Shown: one piece after another, positions 16,857 through 25,729 of the stretch
Layout of the letters: the number at the start of each line of letters is the position of its first letter
How positions within the stretch are numbered: position 1 is the first letter of the stretch
DNA from: VRUE01 sp963727465
GTDB taxonomy: Bacteria > Actinomycetota > Thermoleophilia > Solirubrobacterales > 70-9
Length of the DNA: 64,000 nucleotides
Assembly (NCBI GenBank): GCA_963727465.1
Contig: CAVSGL010000013.1
Coordinates: 1-64,000, forward strand
Direction of reading: 5' to 3'
Notes under the pieces: generated by a model
The model's input: only the letters and a program-made list of their open reading frames with translations
Database searches by the model: none
Told to the model about the DNA's origin: nothing
Made by a program: the position numbers and the translations under genes

Positions 16857-17304
16857 AGCGACCTTCCTGTATCCGCCGCCGCACGCCGCGTCCCAGCTCG
16901 GCTCGAAGTGGCGCGGTGTCGAGGTAATCCAAGATCGCCCGCGTCTCCAGTCGCACACGTTCGTCGCGGTCCCGCTCGACCAGGCGCTTGCCGTCGCGGA
17001 TGGCACGATGCCGCATAAGCGGCGGGGCTCGGTTGAGCATGACTATGTCGATCTCATCGGTGCCCAAGGCCCGCCCCGCGTCCCGGGCAAGGCTTAGCTG
17101 GAGGTCGAGGCGCCCACGAGAATCGAGGGCGGGGTCATGCCAAATGGCGATATCCACGTCCGATAGCGGACCCGCCGTCCCGCGGGCTTGCGACCCGATC
17201 AACATCGCTGCAACCACGCCATCGTGGTCGAGCACATGACTGAGCCGCTCCAGGGCCGCCTCATCGATTGGCGGAACCCGTGATTTCTCGTCTATGACGA
17301 CCAT
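16843..17304 (-). CDS. mntA: MntA nucleotidyltransferase antitoxin
   Basis: A 153-residue minimal nucleotidyltransferase. The GS-x10-D-x-D motif is exact in GSQARGTAGPLSDVDI, and a third acidic residue is in TDEIDIVML. In HepT-MntA pairs it AMPylates the toxin. It is upstream of and overlapping hepT, the usual gene order. The pair is enclosed by two diverged copies of an island end (16331-16430 and 17633-17730). Confidence 0.88.
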   Translation of the reverse strand: MVVIDEKSRVPPIDEAALERLSHVLDHDGVVAAMLIGSQARGTAGPLSDVDIAIWHDPALDSRGRLDLQLSLARDAGRALGTDEIDIVMLNRAPPLMRHRAIRDGKRLVERDRDERVRLETRAILDYLDTAPLRAELGRGVRRRIQEGRFGQR

Positions 17305-17389
17305 TCCTCACATCGTCCCCGATTAGCCGGACCGAGTCCAGCACGAGAGCTGGATTGCGACACCGGTAGCGGGGTGAGACAGTGAGCAC

Positions 17390-17500
17390 GTGCGCAGACT
17401 TTTCCGCCGAGCCCTTCTTCTGTTTGGAATCTATGTCGCCGTCATGGTGGCGGCCATCGTCGCGGGCTTGCTGGGAGCGGCGCTAGTAGTGCTCCGTTAG
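17390..17500 (+). CDS. Small membrane peptide
   Basis: A 36-residue open frame from GTG to TAG: a basic start (RRLFRRALLLFG) and then one long hydrophobic helix (IYVAVMVAAIVAGLLGAALV). It looks like a single-pass membrane peptide. No recognisable family and no strong ribosome-binding site. It lies between the HepT-MntA pair and the degenerate island end. Confidence 0.4.
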   Translation: MRRLFRRALLLFGIYVAVMVAAIVAGLLGAALVVLR

Positions 17501-17610
17501 CTCTTGCAGGAACTTCGTCCTGGGCGGGCGAATGCCTCTTCGATGGCATCTACGAGGGAGGCGAGAATGGGAACTGTGTCGGGGCTCAGCGCCGCAAACT
17601 TGGTGGTAGA

Positions 17611-17730
17611 CGCCCGACGCTGAACCCGCATTTTGAAAAGACGAGGGGCGGTCGCATGGGGAGCTGGCTAGAACTGATTATGTGACCAGAGTGCGACTTG
17701 TCCTGTGCGGTCGTTTCGACCGAGGGTCAG
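17611..17730 (-). repeat. Degenerate att copy and duplicated island end
   Basis: CGCCCGACG, then TTGAAAAG, GAGGGGCG and a doubled arm-type motif (ATGTGACC aga GTGCGACT at 17680-17698), followed by tgtcctgtgcggtcgtttcg and accga. The whole block aligns with 16301-16430, 1,302 bases away, with part of the T arm deleted. The shared tail contains a CGGTCG-TTT-CGACCG hairpin. It is an older or duplicated left end. Confidence 0.65.
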
Positions 17731-17732
17731 GG

Positions 17733-18524
17733 TCAGGCGGCAACTCGCCCGCTCGGCAGTCGCTTCGCCCCGCTGACCTCACGAGCACGGACGACCGCCT
17801 CACGTAGATCCCCAACGCTCGGGCGCTCGCGGATCGAGCGGCGAAGCGAGCGGGCAAGATCGACGTACCCGAGCTGCTCCAACTGCCCGGGCAGCTCATC
17901 GCGCGCAAGCGGAAAGACATCGTGAGAAAGCAGCAGCCAGCGCGCCGTAAGAGAGAGCACCCCACGCACCTGCTCCAGAGCAGCGTCGTAGTCGCCGCTC
18001 GCGGCCATCTTCTCGGTGAAGTCGAGTGCGCCCCGGGCCTGGCGGAACTTGCGCTCGGGATCGGGCCACGCATCGTGCTCCGCGACGTACCTCGCCGCCT
18101 CGCGCATCACGCCGGAGTCAAACAGCACACAGCCGTACCAGACGGACCAGTGGGCGAAGTCGTCCCCGTCTCTCAGCTTCGCCCAGAAGCGATCCAGCTC
18201 GTCGGCGTAGAGGTCGATGTCCGCCGGCAGGTCGGCCACCGGCAGGGACGCGATCCCGACGACGTGGTAGTCGAGGTCGCTGACCGAAGTGCGACGGCCC
18301 CGAGCCGTCGAACCGGAGAGAACAATCGCAGCAGCGCCGGCAGATCGCGCCCGCTCCTGCACCGTCTCAGTGAGCGCCGCAAGCTCGGGCGACTGATGCC
18401 GGGCGGCGCGCTCGCGATCAAATCGCAAGCGCTCCGACCAGGCTTCCGCGTCTGCGGGATGAAGTCGCGCGAGCGCCCCTCGCTCCGGCGCCAACCCGCT
18501 CCAAGTCGTAGTCATCGTCGTCAT
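17733..18524 (-). CDS. Nucleotidyltransferase-domain protein with helical C-terminus
   Basis: A 263-residue protein. GSTARGRRTSVSDLDY fits GS-x10-D-x-D exactly, so the nucleotidyltransferase is probably active. The C-terminal half is helical (KFRQARGALDFTEKMAASGD, LSLTARWLLLSHD) and resembles a HEPN-like or substrate-binding domain fused to it. It may be a one-protein toxin-antitoxin-like or small-molecule nucleotidyltransferase. Like hepT, its stop lies directly against the duplicated island-end repeat. Confidence 0.75.
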   Translation of the reverse strand: MTTMTTTWSGLAPERGALARLHPADAEAWSERLRFDRERAARHQSPELAALTETVQERARSAGAAAIVLSGSTARGRRTSVSDLDYHVVGIASLPVADLPADIDLYADELDRFWAKLRDGDDFAHWSVWYGCVLFDSGVMREAARYVAEHDAWPDPERKFRQARGALDFTEKMAASGDYDAALEQVRGVLSLTARWLLLSHDVFPLARDELPGQLEQLGYVDLARSLRRSIRERPSVGDLREAVVRAREVSGAKRLPSGRVAA

Positions 18525-18653
18525 TTCGCCTCAGCCTCCGCAACCTCCACTTTGGGCTTGGACGACATCTCGCCGCCATGTTACGCCCGGCATCAGCTCC
18601 GGCCGCCGAGGAGGTCAAGCGATGGCGACGCGGACAATTCGTATCATACGGAT

Positions 18654-18851
18654 ATGGGCTACGAGCGAATCAAGACCGAGCACTCCGGCGCCAAGAACGG
18701 CGGCGGCGGCTGGATGACCCGGACCGAGGCGAAGCAGACCGCCAAGCGCAAGCGCCGGCAGGCCGACAAGCATGCGGCCCGGGTGATGGCAAACGGCGAA
18801 CCGATGCCCGACGTTGCGGCCGCCGTGCGGCGTTCGCGGGAATCCCACTGA
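18654..18851 (+). CDS. Small basic conserved hypothetical protein
   Basis: A 65-residue protein starting MGYERIKTEHSGAKNGGG and continuing with a Lys/Arg-rich helix (EAKQTAKRKRRQADKHAAR). Small proteins with this EHSGAKNGGG start occur in many bacteria; function is unknown. The ATG follows an AT-rich stretch (gtatcatacggat) that could be a -10 region. Confidence 0.65.
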   Translation: MGYERIKTEHSGAKNGGGGWMTRTEAKQTAKRKRRQADKHAARVMANGEPMPDVAAAVRRSRESH

Positions 18852-18870
18852 CGCCGGTACGATTGGGGCC

Positions 18871-19077
18871 ATGACCACGCGGGAGAAAGCCCACGCACTC
18901 CTCGATGAGTTGTCTGATGCCGAGCTTGATGAGGTCGTGAAGCTGATCGAGGTGCGGCACGAGGAAGGCGAAGAGCCAGAGATGGCCGAGCTTCCCGAGG
19001 CGTGGCGGCGGCTCCCGTCAGGCGCGCCGGCCCCCAACTGGGTCGCCGCTGTCGATGAGGCACGGCGGGGCCGTTAG
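18871..19077 (+). CDS. Putative VapB-like antitoxin
   Basis: A 68-residue acidic protein (MTTREKAHALLDELSDAELD, then EVVKLIEVRHEEGEEPEMAE). The N-terminal segment resembles short helical dimerisation regions of antitoxins, and the C-terminal half could bind a PIN domain. Its stop overlaps the GTG start of the PIN-domain gene, which is the main reason for the call. Confidence 0.7.
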   Translation: MTTREKAHALLDELSDAELDEVVKLIEVRHEEGEEPEMAELPEAWRRLPSGAPAPNWVAAVDEARRGR

Positions 19078-19466
19078 TGCTGGTTATTGACGCCAACGTC
19101 GCGGCAGCGGCGTGCGGCGGTGAGGACGGCTTCGACGCATTCGATGACGAGCTGGTCAGCGTGCCGCTGATGTGGTCCGAGGTCCGCGCAAGCCTGCATC
19201 TCAAACTCCACAAGGAAGAGATCAGCCGCGACGACGCCGAGATCATCCACCAGCGACTAAAGGACTGCCCGGTCAAGCGCAAGGACCCGCCTGAGCTTGG
19301 AGCCGAAACCTGGCGAATCGCCGAGGAATTCGGCTGGGGCCGAACCTACGACGCAGAGTACGTGGCCCTGGCGAAGCTACTCGACTGCCGCTTGGTCACC
19401 CTGGATACCCGCCTACGTCGAGGCGCAGATCGGTCCGGCATCGTCGTGACGCCCACCGAGCTATAA
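19077..19466 (+). CDS. PIN-domain toxin, VapC type
   Basis: A 129-residue PIN protein: LVIDANVAAAA at the N-terminus (Asp), MWSEVRASL (Glu), TYDAEYVALAKLLDCRLVTLD near the C-terminus (Asp residues). Likely a ribonuclease toxin neutralised by the upstream protein. Second PIN toxin of the window. It faces the MPE-STAND gene tail to tail. Confidence 0.88.
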   Translation: MLVIDANVAAAACGGEDGFDAFDDELVSVPLMWSEVRASLHLKLHKEEISRDDAEIIHQRLKDCPVKRKDPPELGAETWRIAEEFGWGRTYDAEYVALAKLLDCRLVTLDTRLRRGADRSGIVVTPTEL

Positions 19467-19485
19467 CGTCCAATCTCGGCATCAT

Positions 19486-22400
19486 TCACTCTGCCTTGCC
19501 GTCGACTTCCGAGCCCTCCTCGATCTCGATCATCTCGGTCTGGCTCAAGTGCGACCTCATCCGCGCTTTCTGCAAGCTACGGCGAACCTCCGCCATCTGT
19601 GCCGACCGACTTGCGCCGGCCGCTCTACCCCGCCCCAGATCCGGAGTCATGATCTCAACCAGTACGTTCTCAAGCCCCGACCGGGTCTCATCCGATAATT
19701 CGCCGTGATGGTATTCCATCATCGCCCAGGCTTTCACCGTCTCGCGTACCATCGGGTGGCCGCCATGCTTATCTATAAGTACGGAAAGGCGCTCAGGCCA
19801 GACAGGAAACTCCAGAGAAGCATACATCATAGTTCCAAACAATGCGTTTGCGGTGGAACCCATGAACTCGTCGTTATCCAGCAGTGAGGTTAACAGTCTT
19901 TCGTGGTGAACACTGCCCGCTTCCGCGTTAAGCGTCATCGACATCACCAGAACCACAAATAGCCGAACAATATGCTCAACTACACTTTTTCGCTGATCGG
20001 TATCTCCGCCAGCTGGCAGGAACGTTTCCAGTAGCTGATTGAACTGCTGAAACATGTCCTCTTCCAAGGCCATAAGGACGGTCATGACGCTCCAGCCCTC
20101 AATTACCTTCTGTAAGGACTCAGCTCTTAGGTCGATATCTTCGACTAACTCTGAACTCTGCAGCACCGCCGCGGCCAGTCCATATGCGTTAGCTAACTGT
20201 TTAAGCGCAGTCTCGCCCGCATGATCTGCGAATGGCCTGACGTCAACCTCTTCGCCCGGCTCATCAATTGCTTCGTCGTAAATTTCGTCCAGTTCCTCTT
20301 CGGTTGGTGGCTCGGGCTTCCGGTCAACAAGTTCCCTTGCATGCTCTAGGTCTCTAACCTCCGACCACCCGTACTCATCCGTAATTAGATCGAACTGACC
20401 TATGTCAACCCCCTCGGCAAAGGACTGGCGCGCGCGAAGTGCCTCATCGATTACCCGGCGCAAGGTAGCGGCGTCTCTTCGCGAAATCCCAGCCATATGC
20501 TTGATAATCGGGGCATAGCGCCCCATGTCGCTAAACACTGCTGCTTCAAACTCGGGATCCTCAGTCGCCTCTTTCGCCGCAAATAGATGAAGGAGTGCCG
20601 GATATCGAAAGCCCACGCCTGCGGAATCCTCGACCAAGACCCGACGCCGGATTAGGCTGTCTATGTGCTGGCCTGCTGAACCAGAATGGTAGGCAATCGA
20701 CTCAAAGTAGTCGATAACGAGTTGCTCAACCCCTAAGCGCTCGATGCGACTAACGTCTCTTTCAACAATATGGCGCGCTATGCGCTGAAGAAGGTGCTCA
20801 CGTCTCCGTTGATCCATGTTGAGCTTCTCTGGATCGACTCCCAATGGGTTATCGAGAAGAACATTGACGTAGGATTGCAGTAGCCCACTTTCATTGATCG
20901 CAGCCAGGGTGGGCTCGCGTACCAAGACTGAGATTAGGGCGGCTAGGTTTAGGGGATTTCGCGGAAGCCGTTGGCGCTGGACCAGGTGCAGAACCCTCTG
21001 AACCAGTTCCTTACCCTCAGGACCAACCATCCGCGCAACAAGGGCCCGCGTCTCCCGTCGGCCAAAGTGCCCCAAGAAAAGCGTCGCCGACGAGAGTTGC
21101 AGTTTCGACTCAGATAGGGCCCTTGAGACGGACTCGTGAATTGGTCCGTGACATCCGAATATGAAGATGGCGTCGGGATTCTCGTCTACGATTCGTATCA
21201 GACGGCCCAAGGCCTTCCTTTCCGCTGGATCTACGTCATCGACAGCAACGATCACTGGAGTGGTCTCGTCACCAGTCTGCTCCTTGGCGGCGTTGATCCT
21301 CCCTTGGATTTTTCCCAGACTAAAACGCGGATCGGTCTGCACGTAGGCTGGGAAGTGCGTTCCTCGTCGGACAAAGTGCTGCTCTAGTAACCACAGTAAG
21401 GTGGTCGTTACACCCGACGAGCGCTCCCCTGACACGATCACCGCGCGCTCTTGGTCGAGGGTTTCAAATGGATCGACTTCGTCGGGTCGATCCTCTTTCT
21501 CGACCGTTCTGTCGAACACCTCAGTATGTGGTACAGGCCAAAGTCGCGGCGGTACAACGAAATCACTGACAGCATGAGCGGTCGTATCGTCCACGTGGTC
21601 TGCGAGCACGCTTTGTTCTTGGGCCAGTACCGCAAGGGGCTCGATTGCCGTAGCCTGTGACACGTCGAGTACGGTCGGTGCATCATCGGCCGGGATTGGC
21701 CAAGCGAAGGTCGTTCTTCCATCGTCGCCAGCCGTTTCAACGTCTGGACCAAACCGGTCGCGCTTTGGATGCCAGCGCCTTAGATGAATCGTCGTCTCAG
21801 GTTTGGTGGCGTCGATGTCAATCACGGCATAGCCGTTGGGATAGCTGGCGGTGTCAAATGCACATGGCGCCGCACAATAGAGCGCGGCGCCCCGCGTGGT
21901 TAGCTCAAGCTTTGGATCTGCGTTGTGATCGTGCCCGGTGAGAACGATTGCTTGGTGGTGCTCTAGAGCGTTTCCGACTGGCTCCCCATCAAAGTCGGCG
22001 AGCCAGTCAAGTGGATGGTGAAACGTGACGATCTTGAGGTCAGCGGCGACATTCGCCTTGAGAAACTTCGTTACCGAATCAACCACAAGCAAGAGGCGTC
22101 CCTTGTCGGCTCCTCCACCCTGGGATCTCCAGGCGGTGTCGAAGGCAGCGACTGCAATGTCGAGGCCATTGCAGTCGAAGCGAACGGCATATCCATAAGG
22201 CGGCACGTGCTCAAAGTCGAGTCCGGTGGGCCAGGTGGCGGCCAGTTGATCCCAGGCTCGCAAACGAATTCGCGCTTCAGCAGCTTTCTCTGCGTCTGAA
22301 AGCCTTGCCTGCACGCTCTCCCTGTCTTTGAGGACTGCCTGAAGACCCATCTCATCGACATCGTCGATGAGATTCCGATCTACGTCATGGTTCCCCGGAG

Positions 22401-22665
22401 TGAGAATGATCGGAACCGAAGCGAACCGCTCGCGAAGAGGGTTCAGCAGAATTTCCCTACCTCTTTTCAGGGCATCCTCACTTCCGTCAGAGGCAAGATC
22501 GCCGGAGAAAAAGATCAAGTCAACTGGTTTTTCCTCGGCCCATCCGCCCAAGTCCTCGATCAGGCACTCGGCAACTCGCTGTTGTCCGAAATGATCCGTG
22601 CTCCCCACGGTCTGCGCGTGCAAGTCGGAGAGGTGAGCGATTCTCAGTTGTTGCGAGTTGGGCAC
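19486..22665 (-). CDS. Metallophosphoesterase-STAND-like NTPase fusion
   Basis: 1,059 residues from a GTG at 22665. The N-terminal 250 residues are a calcineurin-like phosphoesterase with all metal motifs: LSDLH (residues 12-16), SGDLAS (54-59), PGNHD (90-94), FHHPLDW and GHDHN. A P-loop region follows near residue 420 (VIVSGERSSGVTTTLLWLL), in which the Walker A Lys is Val, then Walker B-like VIVAVDDVD and a long helical C-terminus. The layout, effector plus NTPase plus sensor-like repeats, fits STAND-type immune proteins. Base composition is clearly lower in GC than in neighbours, so it was acquired. It lies next to an integrase. Defence is inference. Confidence 0.75.
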   Translation of the reverse strand: MPNSQQLRIAHLSDLHAQTVGSTDHFGQQRVAECLIEDLGGWAEEKPVDLIFFSGDLASDGSEDALKRGREILLNPLRERFASVPIILTPGNHDVDRNLIDDVDEMGLQAVLKDRESVQARLSDAEKAAEARIRLRAWDQLAATWPTGLDFEHVPPYGYAVRFDCNGLDIAVAAFDTAWRSQGGGADKGRLLLVVDSVTKFLKANVAADLKIVTFHHPLDWLADFDGEPVGNALEHHQAIVLTGHDHNADPKLELTTRGAALYCAAPCAFDTASYPNGYAVIDIDATKPETTIHLRRWHPKRDRFGPDVETAGDDGRTTFAWPIPADDAPTVLDVSQATAIEPLAVLAQEQSVLADHVDDTTAHAVSDFVVPPRLWPVPHTEVFDRTVEKEDRPDEVDPFETLDQERAVIVSGERSSGVTTTLLWLLEQHFVRRGTHFPAYVQTDPRFSLGKIQGRINAAKEQTGDETTPVIVAVDDVDPAERKALGRLIRIVDENPDAIFIFGCHGPIHESVSRALSESKLQLSSATLFLGHFGRRETRALVARMVGPEGKELVQRVLHLVQRQRLPRNPLNLAALISVLVREPTLAAINESGLLQSYVNVLLDNPLGVDPEKLNMDQRRREHLLQRIARHIVERDVSRIERLGVEQLVIDYFESIAYHSGSAGQHIDSLIRRRVLVEDSAGVGFRYPALLHLFAAKEATEDPEFEAAVFSDMGRYAPIIKHMAGISRRDAATLRRVIDEALRARQSFAEGVDIGQFDLITDEYGWSEVRDLEHARELVDRKPEPPTEEELDEIYDEAIDEPGEEVDVRPFADHAGETALKQLANAYGLAAAVLQSSELVEDIDLRAESLQKVIEGWSVMTVLMALEEDMFQQFNQLLETFLPAGGDTDQRKSVVEHIVRLFVVLVMSMTLNAEAGSVHHERLLTSLLDNDEFMGSTANALFGTMMYASLEFPVWPERLSVLIDKHGGHPMVRETVKAWAMMEYHHGELSDETRSGLENVLVEIMTPDLGRGRAAGASRSAQMAEVRRSLQKARMRSHLSQTEMIEIEEGSEVDGKAE

Positions 22666-22768
22666 GGGATGCGGGGGCGTCGGTTGGCAAGAAGCAAAGC
22701 CAAAGCCGCGATTCGGAAAGGATTGGCGCGTACCAATAGCAGAATGCCCAAGGTCGGTCGGCCGTGAG

Positions 22769-23861
22769 CTACCCGATCGTGCCTTTAATCTCCCGAAAGC
22801 TTCCGCCAAGGGAATGGGCGTACCGCGCAAGCATCGTCTCGACGCGGTGGCCGACGATCTCGGCCAGGTCGGCGTCGTTGATGCCGGCGGCGCGGAGGTG
22901 GGTGACGTAGGAGTGGCGGCACTCGTGGGGGCGGATGTCTAGCCCGGAGGCTTGCTGGGCCGGCCTCCAGATGTCGCGGTAGAAGTTGCGCTCGCGCCAC
23001 ATGCGGCCGGTGGGGGTCGTGAAGAGGAGATCGCTGTCGGGGTCGTTGGTCTGGATCTGGGCTTCGAGCATCCAGGCGAGGGTCGCGGGGACGGGGACCG
23101 TGCGGCCGGCGTCCTGCTCGCCGTGGTCGGTCTTGGTGCCTTCGAGGACGACTCCCTCGTGGGCGGTGCGGCGGACCTTCAGCGTCTCGCCGTCGAAGTC
23201 GTCCTTGCGCAGGGGCAGCACCTCTCCCAGCCTCATGCCGGTGTCGGTGAAGACACGGACCATCGCCTCGTAGTCCTCGGCTACCTTGGCGAAGGCGTGC
23301 ATCTGCTCGAAGCTGAAGACGCGGATCGGCCTTCGCTTCTTCTTCGCCCTGGGGTCGCCGGCGCGGATGCGGACTGCCCTTGAAGGGGTTGAGGTCGCAG
23401 ACTTCGTCGGTAATCGCGTCCTCGGCCATCGCCGAGAGGGCACGCAGGATGCCCACGGCGCCGGTGGTCGCTCGGCCTTCGTTCCTCAGCATGTGGTCGA
23501 CCAGGGCGAGGGTGTGGCGGCGGCGCAGCTCGCGCAGTGGCCAGTCCTTCAAGGCGATGCCCTCGATCTCCACGTCGAGCACGCGGCCGATGCGGTGGTC
23601 GTTCGTCGCGTTGGTGCGCTCCGATCTCGGGTGGCGTTCGGTCCAGGTCTCGGCGTACTCGCCGAGGGTGTCGGGTCGATCCGCAAGGCCGTACGCCTCT
23701 TCAATCGCCCGCTGAGCATCGGCTTTGCGCTCGAAGGTGCCCTTGCCGCGGTTCCAGGCCGGCTTCGCGATGTGGTGCTTGCCGTCGCGTCCGGTGTAGC
23801 GGGCTACCCAGACCACCTTGCCGGAGGGGTTGCGGCGCTTGACGGGCGACTCGCGCCTCAT
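22769..23861 (-). pseudogene. int: Tyrosine integrase of island B, one frameshift
   Basis: The N-terminal half reads from 23861 (VWVARYTGRDGKHHIAKPAW, then a core-binding region) and the catalytic half in another frame to 22769: GMRLGEVLPL (Arg), HECRHSYVTHL (H-x-x-R-H), VGHRVETMLARYAH (His, Tyr). One extra base near 23375 (ggactgccc; removing t restores FKGVRIRAGD) separates them. The intact paralogue at 35406 aligns throughout. Either a decayed integrase or a sequencing indel. Confidence 0.85.
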
Positions 23862-24055
23862 GCCGCTTCGTCCCGACGCTCGGCGAGGAAGGCATCGACA
23901 TCGGCTGGGTCGATCCGGCTCGACGCGCCGAGCTTGTAGCTGGGCAGTTCGCCGCGCCTGATCCAGTTGCGGATCGTGCGGTCGGAGACGGCGAGGTAGG
24001 CCGCGAGCGTGCGCTCGGTGAAGAAGGGCTCGACTTGGGCGGGGTTCTTCCCCAT
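23858..24055 (-). CDS. AlpA/MerR-type excisionase-like DNA-binding protein
   Basis: A 65-residue protein with FFTERTLAAYLAVSDRTIRN and WIRRGELPSYKLG, a helix-turn-helix 17 (AlpA/Xis) domain. Such proteins direct excision by the neighbouring integrase. The start ATG at 24055 follows the family; the upstream open frame is non-coding looking. It overlaps the integrase start by four bases and has a paralogue at 36581. Confidence 0.88.
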   Translation of the reverse strand: MGKNPAQVEPFFTERTLAAYLAVSDRTIRNWIRRGELPSYKLGASSRIDPADVDAFLAERRDEAA

Positions 24056-24486
24056 GACCCCTATGTCCACGAAAGCGGCGAAGTGCATCGCCAGCTTCGT
24101 TAAGGCATCCGTCGAAAGCACTCTGAAAGACCGAAGGTCAGACGCCTCCGGGCGGCCATACGCGCGGCCGTCCGCACGGCGCAGCCGTGCCACAATCGGC
24201 CGCCGGCCGCCCGGAGGAATTCGGCGGCGATCTACTTGCCGACCCTGCGGATCAAGAAGGTGCCGCTCAGGCACGAACCGGAGGGGTTCCTAATGTGTCG
24301 TGCTTTGAGGTTTGAGCTCTTGGGAGGGTCTGAACTGCTTGGTCGATGCGGTTGCGAATCCCTGAACGGCTACCTGGACCCTGCCCCACTTGGTTGCTCG
24401 GTTGAGCTTGGCTTGGATTTCTGTCTCATCTTGGCCTTGGGTTCTCTGGGATGGCTCTTTGGCTGGATGAGACAGATTTCGCCGCC
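24056..24486. other. Stretch without supported gene
   Basis: 431 bases between the excisionase and XRE genes. Open frames on both strands are short and of low quality. I see no promoter or repeat that I can defend. Confidence 0.5.
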
Positions 24487-24801
24487 TCACCCGCCCGGCC
24501 CGGCCGCCGCCTCGTCCCCGCCGTTGCCGCGCTCGTGGACGACGAACTCGCCCGGCCGGGCAAAGCCCGCGTCCCATCCGATCCCCTCGAACAGCGGGCA
24601 GGCGATCTTTACGCCGACCGCGCCCGCGAGTTTGAGCATCGTGTCGATCCGCGGGATGCGTTCGCCGCGCTCAAGCAGGCCGATCTCGGTCCTGTGCAGC
24701 GAGGCGCGGATGCCGGCCTCTTCCTGAGAGAGACCGGCATCCTTGCGGGCACGGGCGAGGTTCTTGCCGAAGCGGCGGGCGAGTTCGGACCCGCCCGCCA
24801 T
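24487..24801 (-). CDS. XRE-family transcriptional regulator
   Basis: A 104-residue protein with a Cro/CI helix-turn-helix: LARARKDAGLSQEEAGIRAS, then LHRTEIGLLERGERIPRIDT. A C-terminal tail of about 35 residues follows. It very likely regulates island genes. Two paralogues sit at the same position in island A (36836 and 37119), which marks this as part of a conserved control module. Starts within the stop of the upstream gene (TGATG). Confidence 0.88.
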   Translation of the reverse strand: MAGGSELARRFGKNLARARKDAGLSQEEAGIRASLHRTEIGLLERGERIPRIDTMLKLAGAVGVKIACPLFEGIGWDAGFARPGEFVVHERGNGGDEAAAGPGG

Positions 24802-25091
24802 CAGAGGCCCCAGATCCGCGCGAAGTAAAGCGCGGCTCTGCTCGGGACCGCCATCCCTCCCTTGCAGTTCAGGAGCCCTGCACCGTCGAGCTGGCGGACG
24901 GCGCGCTCGACGGAGTCAAAGGCGCCGAAGTCCTCCGAACCGGCGTTCAGGGCTCGTGAGAGCTCGGGGATGGTCAGCTGGGTCGGGTGCTCATCGAGGA
25001 CGAAGGCCAGGACCGCTATCTCGGTCTTGGCGTCTTCGTCGGCGGGAAGGGGAATGCGCTCGGCGCAATCCGTAGGGTTCTCGTCAGCCAT
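24801..25091 (-). CDS. Small winged-helix-like protein
   Basis: A 96-residue protein. The middle (LTIPELSRALNAGSEDFGAF and SVERAVRQLDGAGLLNCKGG) has the helix and wing pattern of a winged helix-turn-helix domain, and the end (VPSRAALYFARIW) matches the end of the island A protein at 37442. Function unknown; presumed partner of the XRE regulator. It begins the minus-strand operon behind a conserved leader. Confidence 0.7.
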   Translation of the reverse strand: MADENPTDCAERIPLPADEDAKTEIAVLAFVLDEHPTQLTIPELSRALNAGSEDFGAFDSVERAVRQLDGAGLLNCKGGMAVPSRAALYFARIWGL

Positions 25092-25175
25092 GGGGAGCGT
25101 TGCCTCCTTGTGGTCAGGCGGCCCGTCGTGTTCACCGCACGGCGGGTCGCCGCTTGTTGTTGTGCAAGCAGCCTA
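25092..25175 (-). promoter_or_regulatory. Conserved GC-rich leader of the island control operon
   Basis: On the minus strand: CGGCGACCCGCCG, a spacer, cgggccgcctgacca, aaggaggc and the start codon. The same ordered blocks precede the corresponding operon of island A at 38089-38175, although the coding sequences have diverged. It includes the Shine-Dalgarno AAGGAGG and GC-rich segments able to pair. It is probably an untranslated leader with a regulatory fold. Confidence 0.5.
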
Positions 25176-25182
25176 GCATTGA

Positions 25183-25200
25183 TCTACGGTTTATCGTAGA
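25183..25200. promoter_or_regulatory. Palindromic operator TCTACG-N6-CGTAGA
   Basis: A perfect 6-bp inverted repeat with a 6-bp spacer (gtttat), halfway between the minus-strand control operon and the plus-strand XRE gene at 25248. Position and symmetry fit a repressor operator controlling both directions. The binding protein is inferred to be one of the two XRE proteins. Confidence 0.6.
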
Positions 25201-25247
25201 GAAGATACGGCGTGGCAGATAGCACGTTGGTCTGAGAGCGTGCGGTA

Positions 25248-25493
25248 ATGGACCGATCCGGACGGCCGCAGCCCGCGCTCGGCAAGGCGATTCGCCAGCT
25301 GCGGGAAAAGCAGGGCGCTACGCAGGAAGCATTCGCTCCCCAGGCTGGCATCACCACCGGCACTCTCGGGCTGATCGAGCGGGGCGAAGCCAACCCAACC
25401 TGGGGCACCGTCCGGGGCATCGCCGACGCCCTCAACGTCTCGATGACCGAACTCGCCAAGCTCGCCGACAAGTTCCTCGTGGGCGAAAAATGA
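25248..25493 (+). CDS. XRE-family repressor-like protein
   Basis: An 81-residue protein that is almost only a helix-turn-helix: AIRQLREKQGATQEAFAPQA, GITTGTLGLIERGEANPTWG. Divergent from the control operon across the palindrome at 25183, it is the best candidate for the island's lysogeny-type repressor. Its stop codon overlaps the first copy of the arm-type motif at 25490. Confidence 0.85.
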   Translation: MDRSGRPQPALGKAIRQLREKQGATQEAFAPQAGITTGTLGLIERGEANPTWGTVRGIADALNVSMTELAKLADKFLVGEK

Positions 25494-25508
25494 GACAGAA
25501 ATGAGACA
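25490..25508. other. Integrase arm-type site, island B right
   Basis: ATGAGACA gaa ATGAGACA, the 8-3-8 layout again. It lies 114 bases left of cccaatg at 25622, where the att core would follow without the insertion sequence. The corresponding distance at the right end of island A (47520 to the tRNA copy) is 116-117 bases. Confidence 0.6.
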
Positions 25509-25729
25509 CTCGCGCCGCGGAACGCCTTGGAATCGCCCGGAAGGCCACGGAACGCACTTCGAGAGGTCGGCCGCGCAATCGGCTCTGGCATGGGAAGAAC
25601 CCGGCACTCCCCGGAATCTCCCCCAATGAGGTCTTCACCTTTGCGATCAGCCGCATGCTGATGCGGTTTCCCGCGAGCCCTATCGCGCCGGCCACACCTT
25701 AAGCGCGCGCTGAGCACACCACCGGAGCC

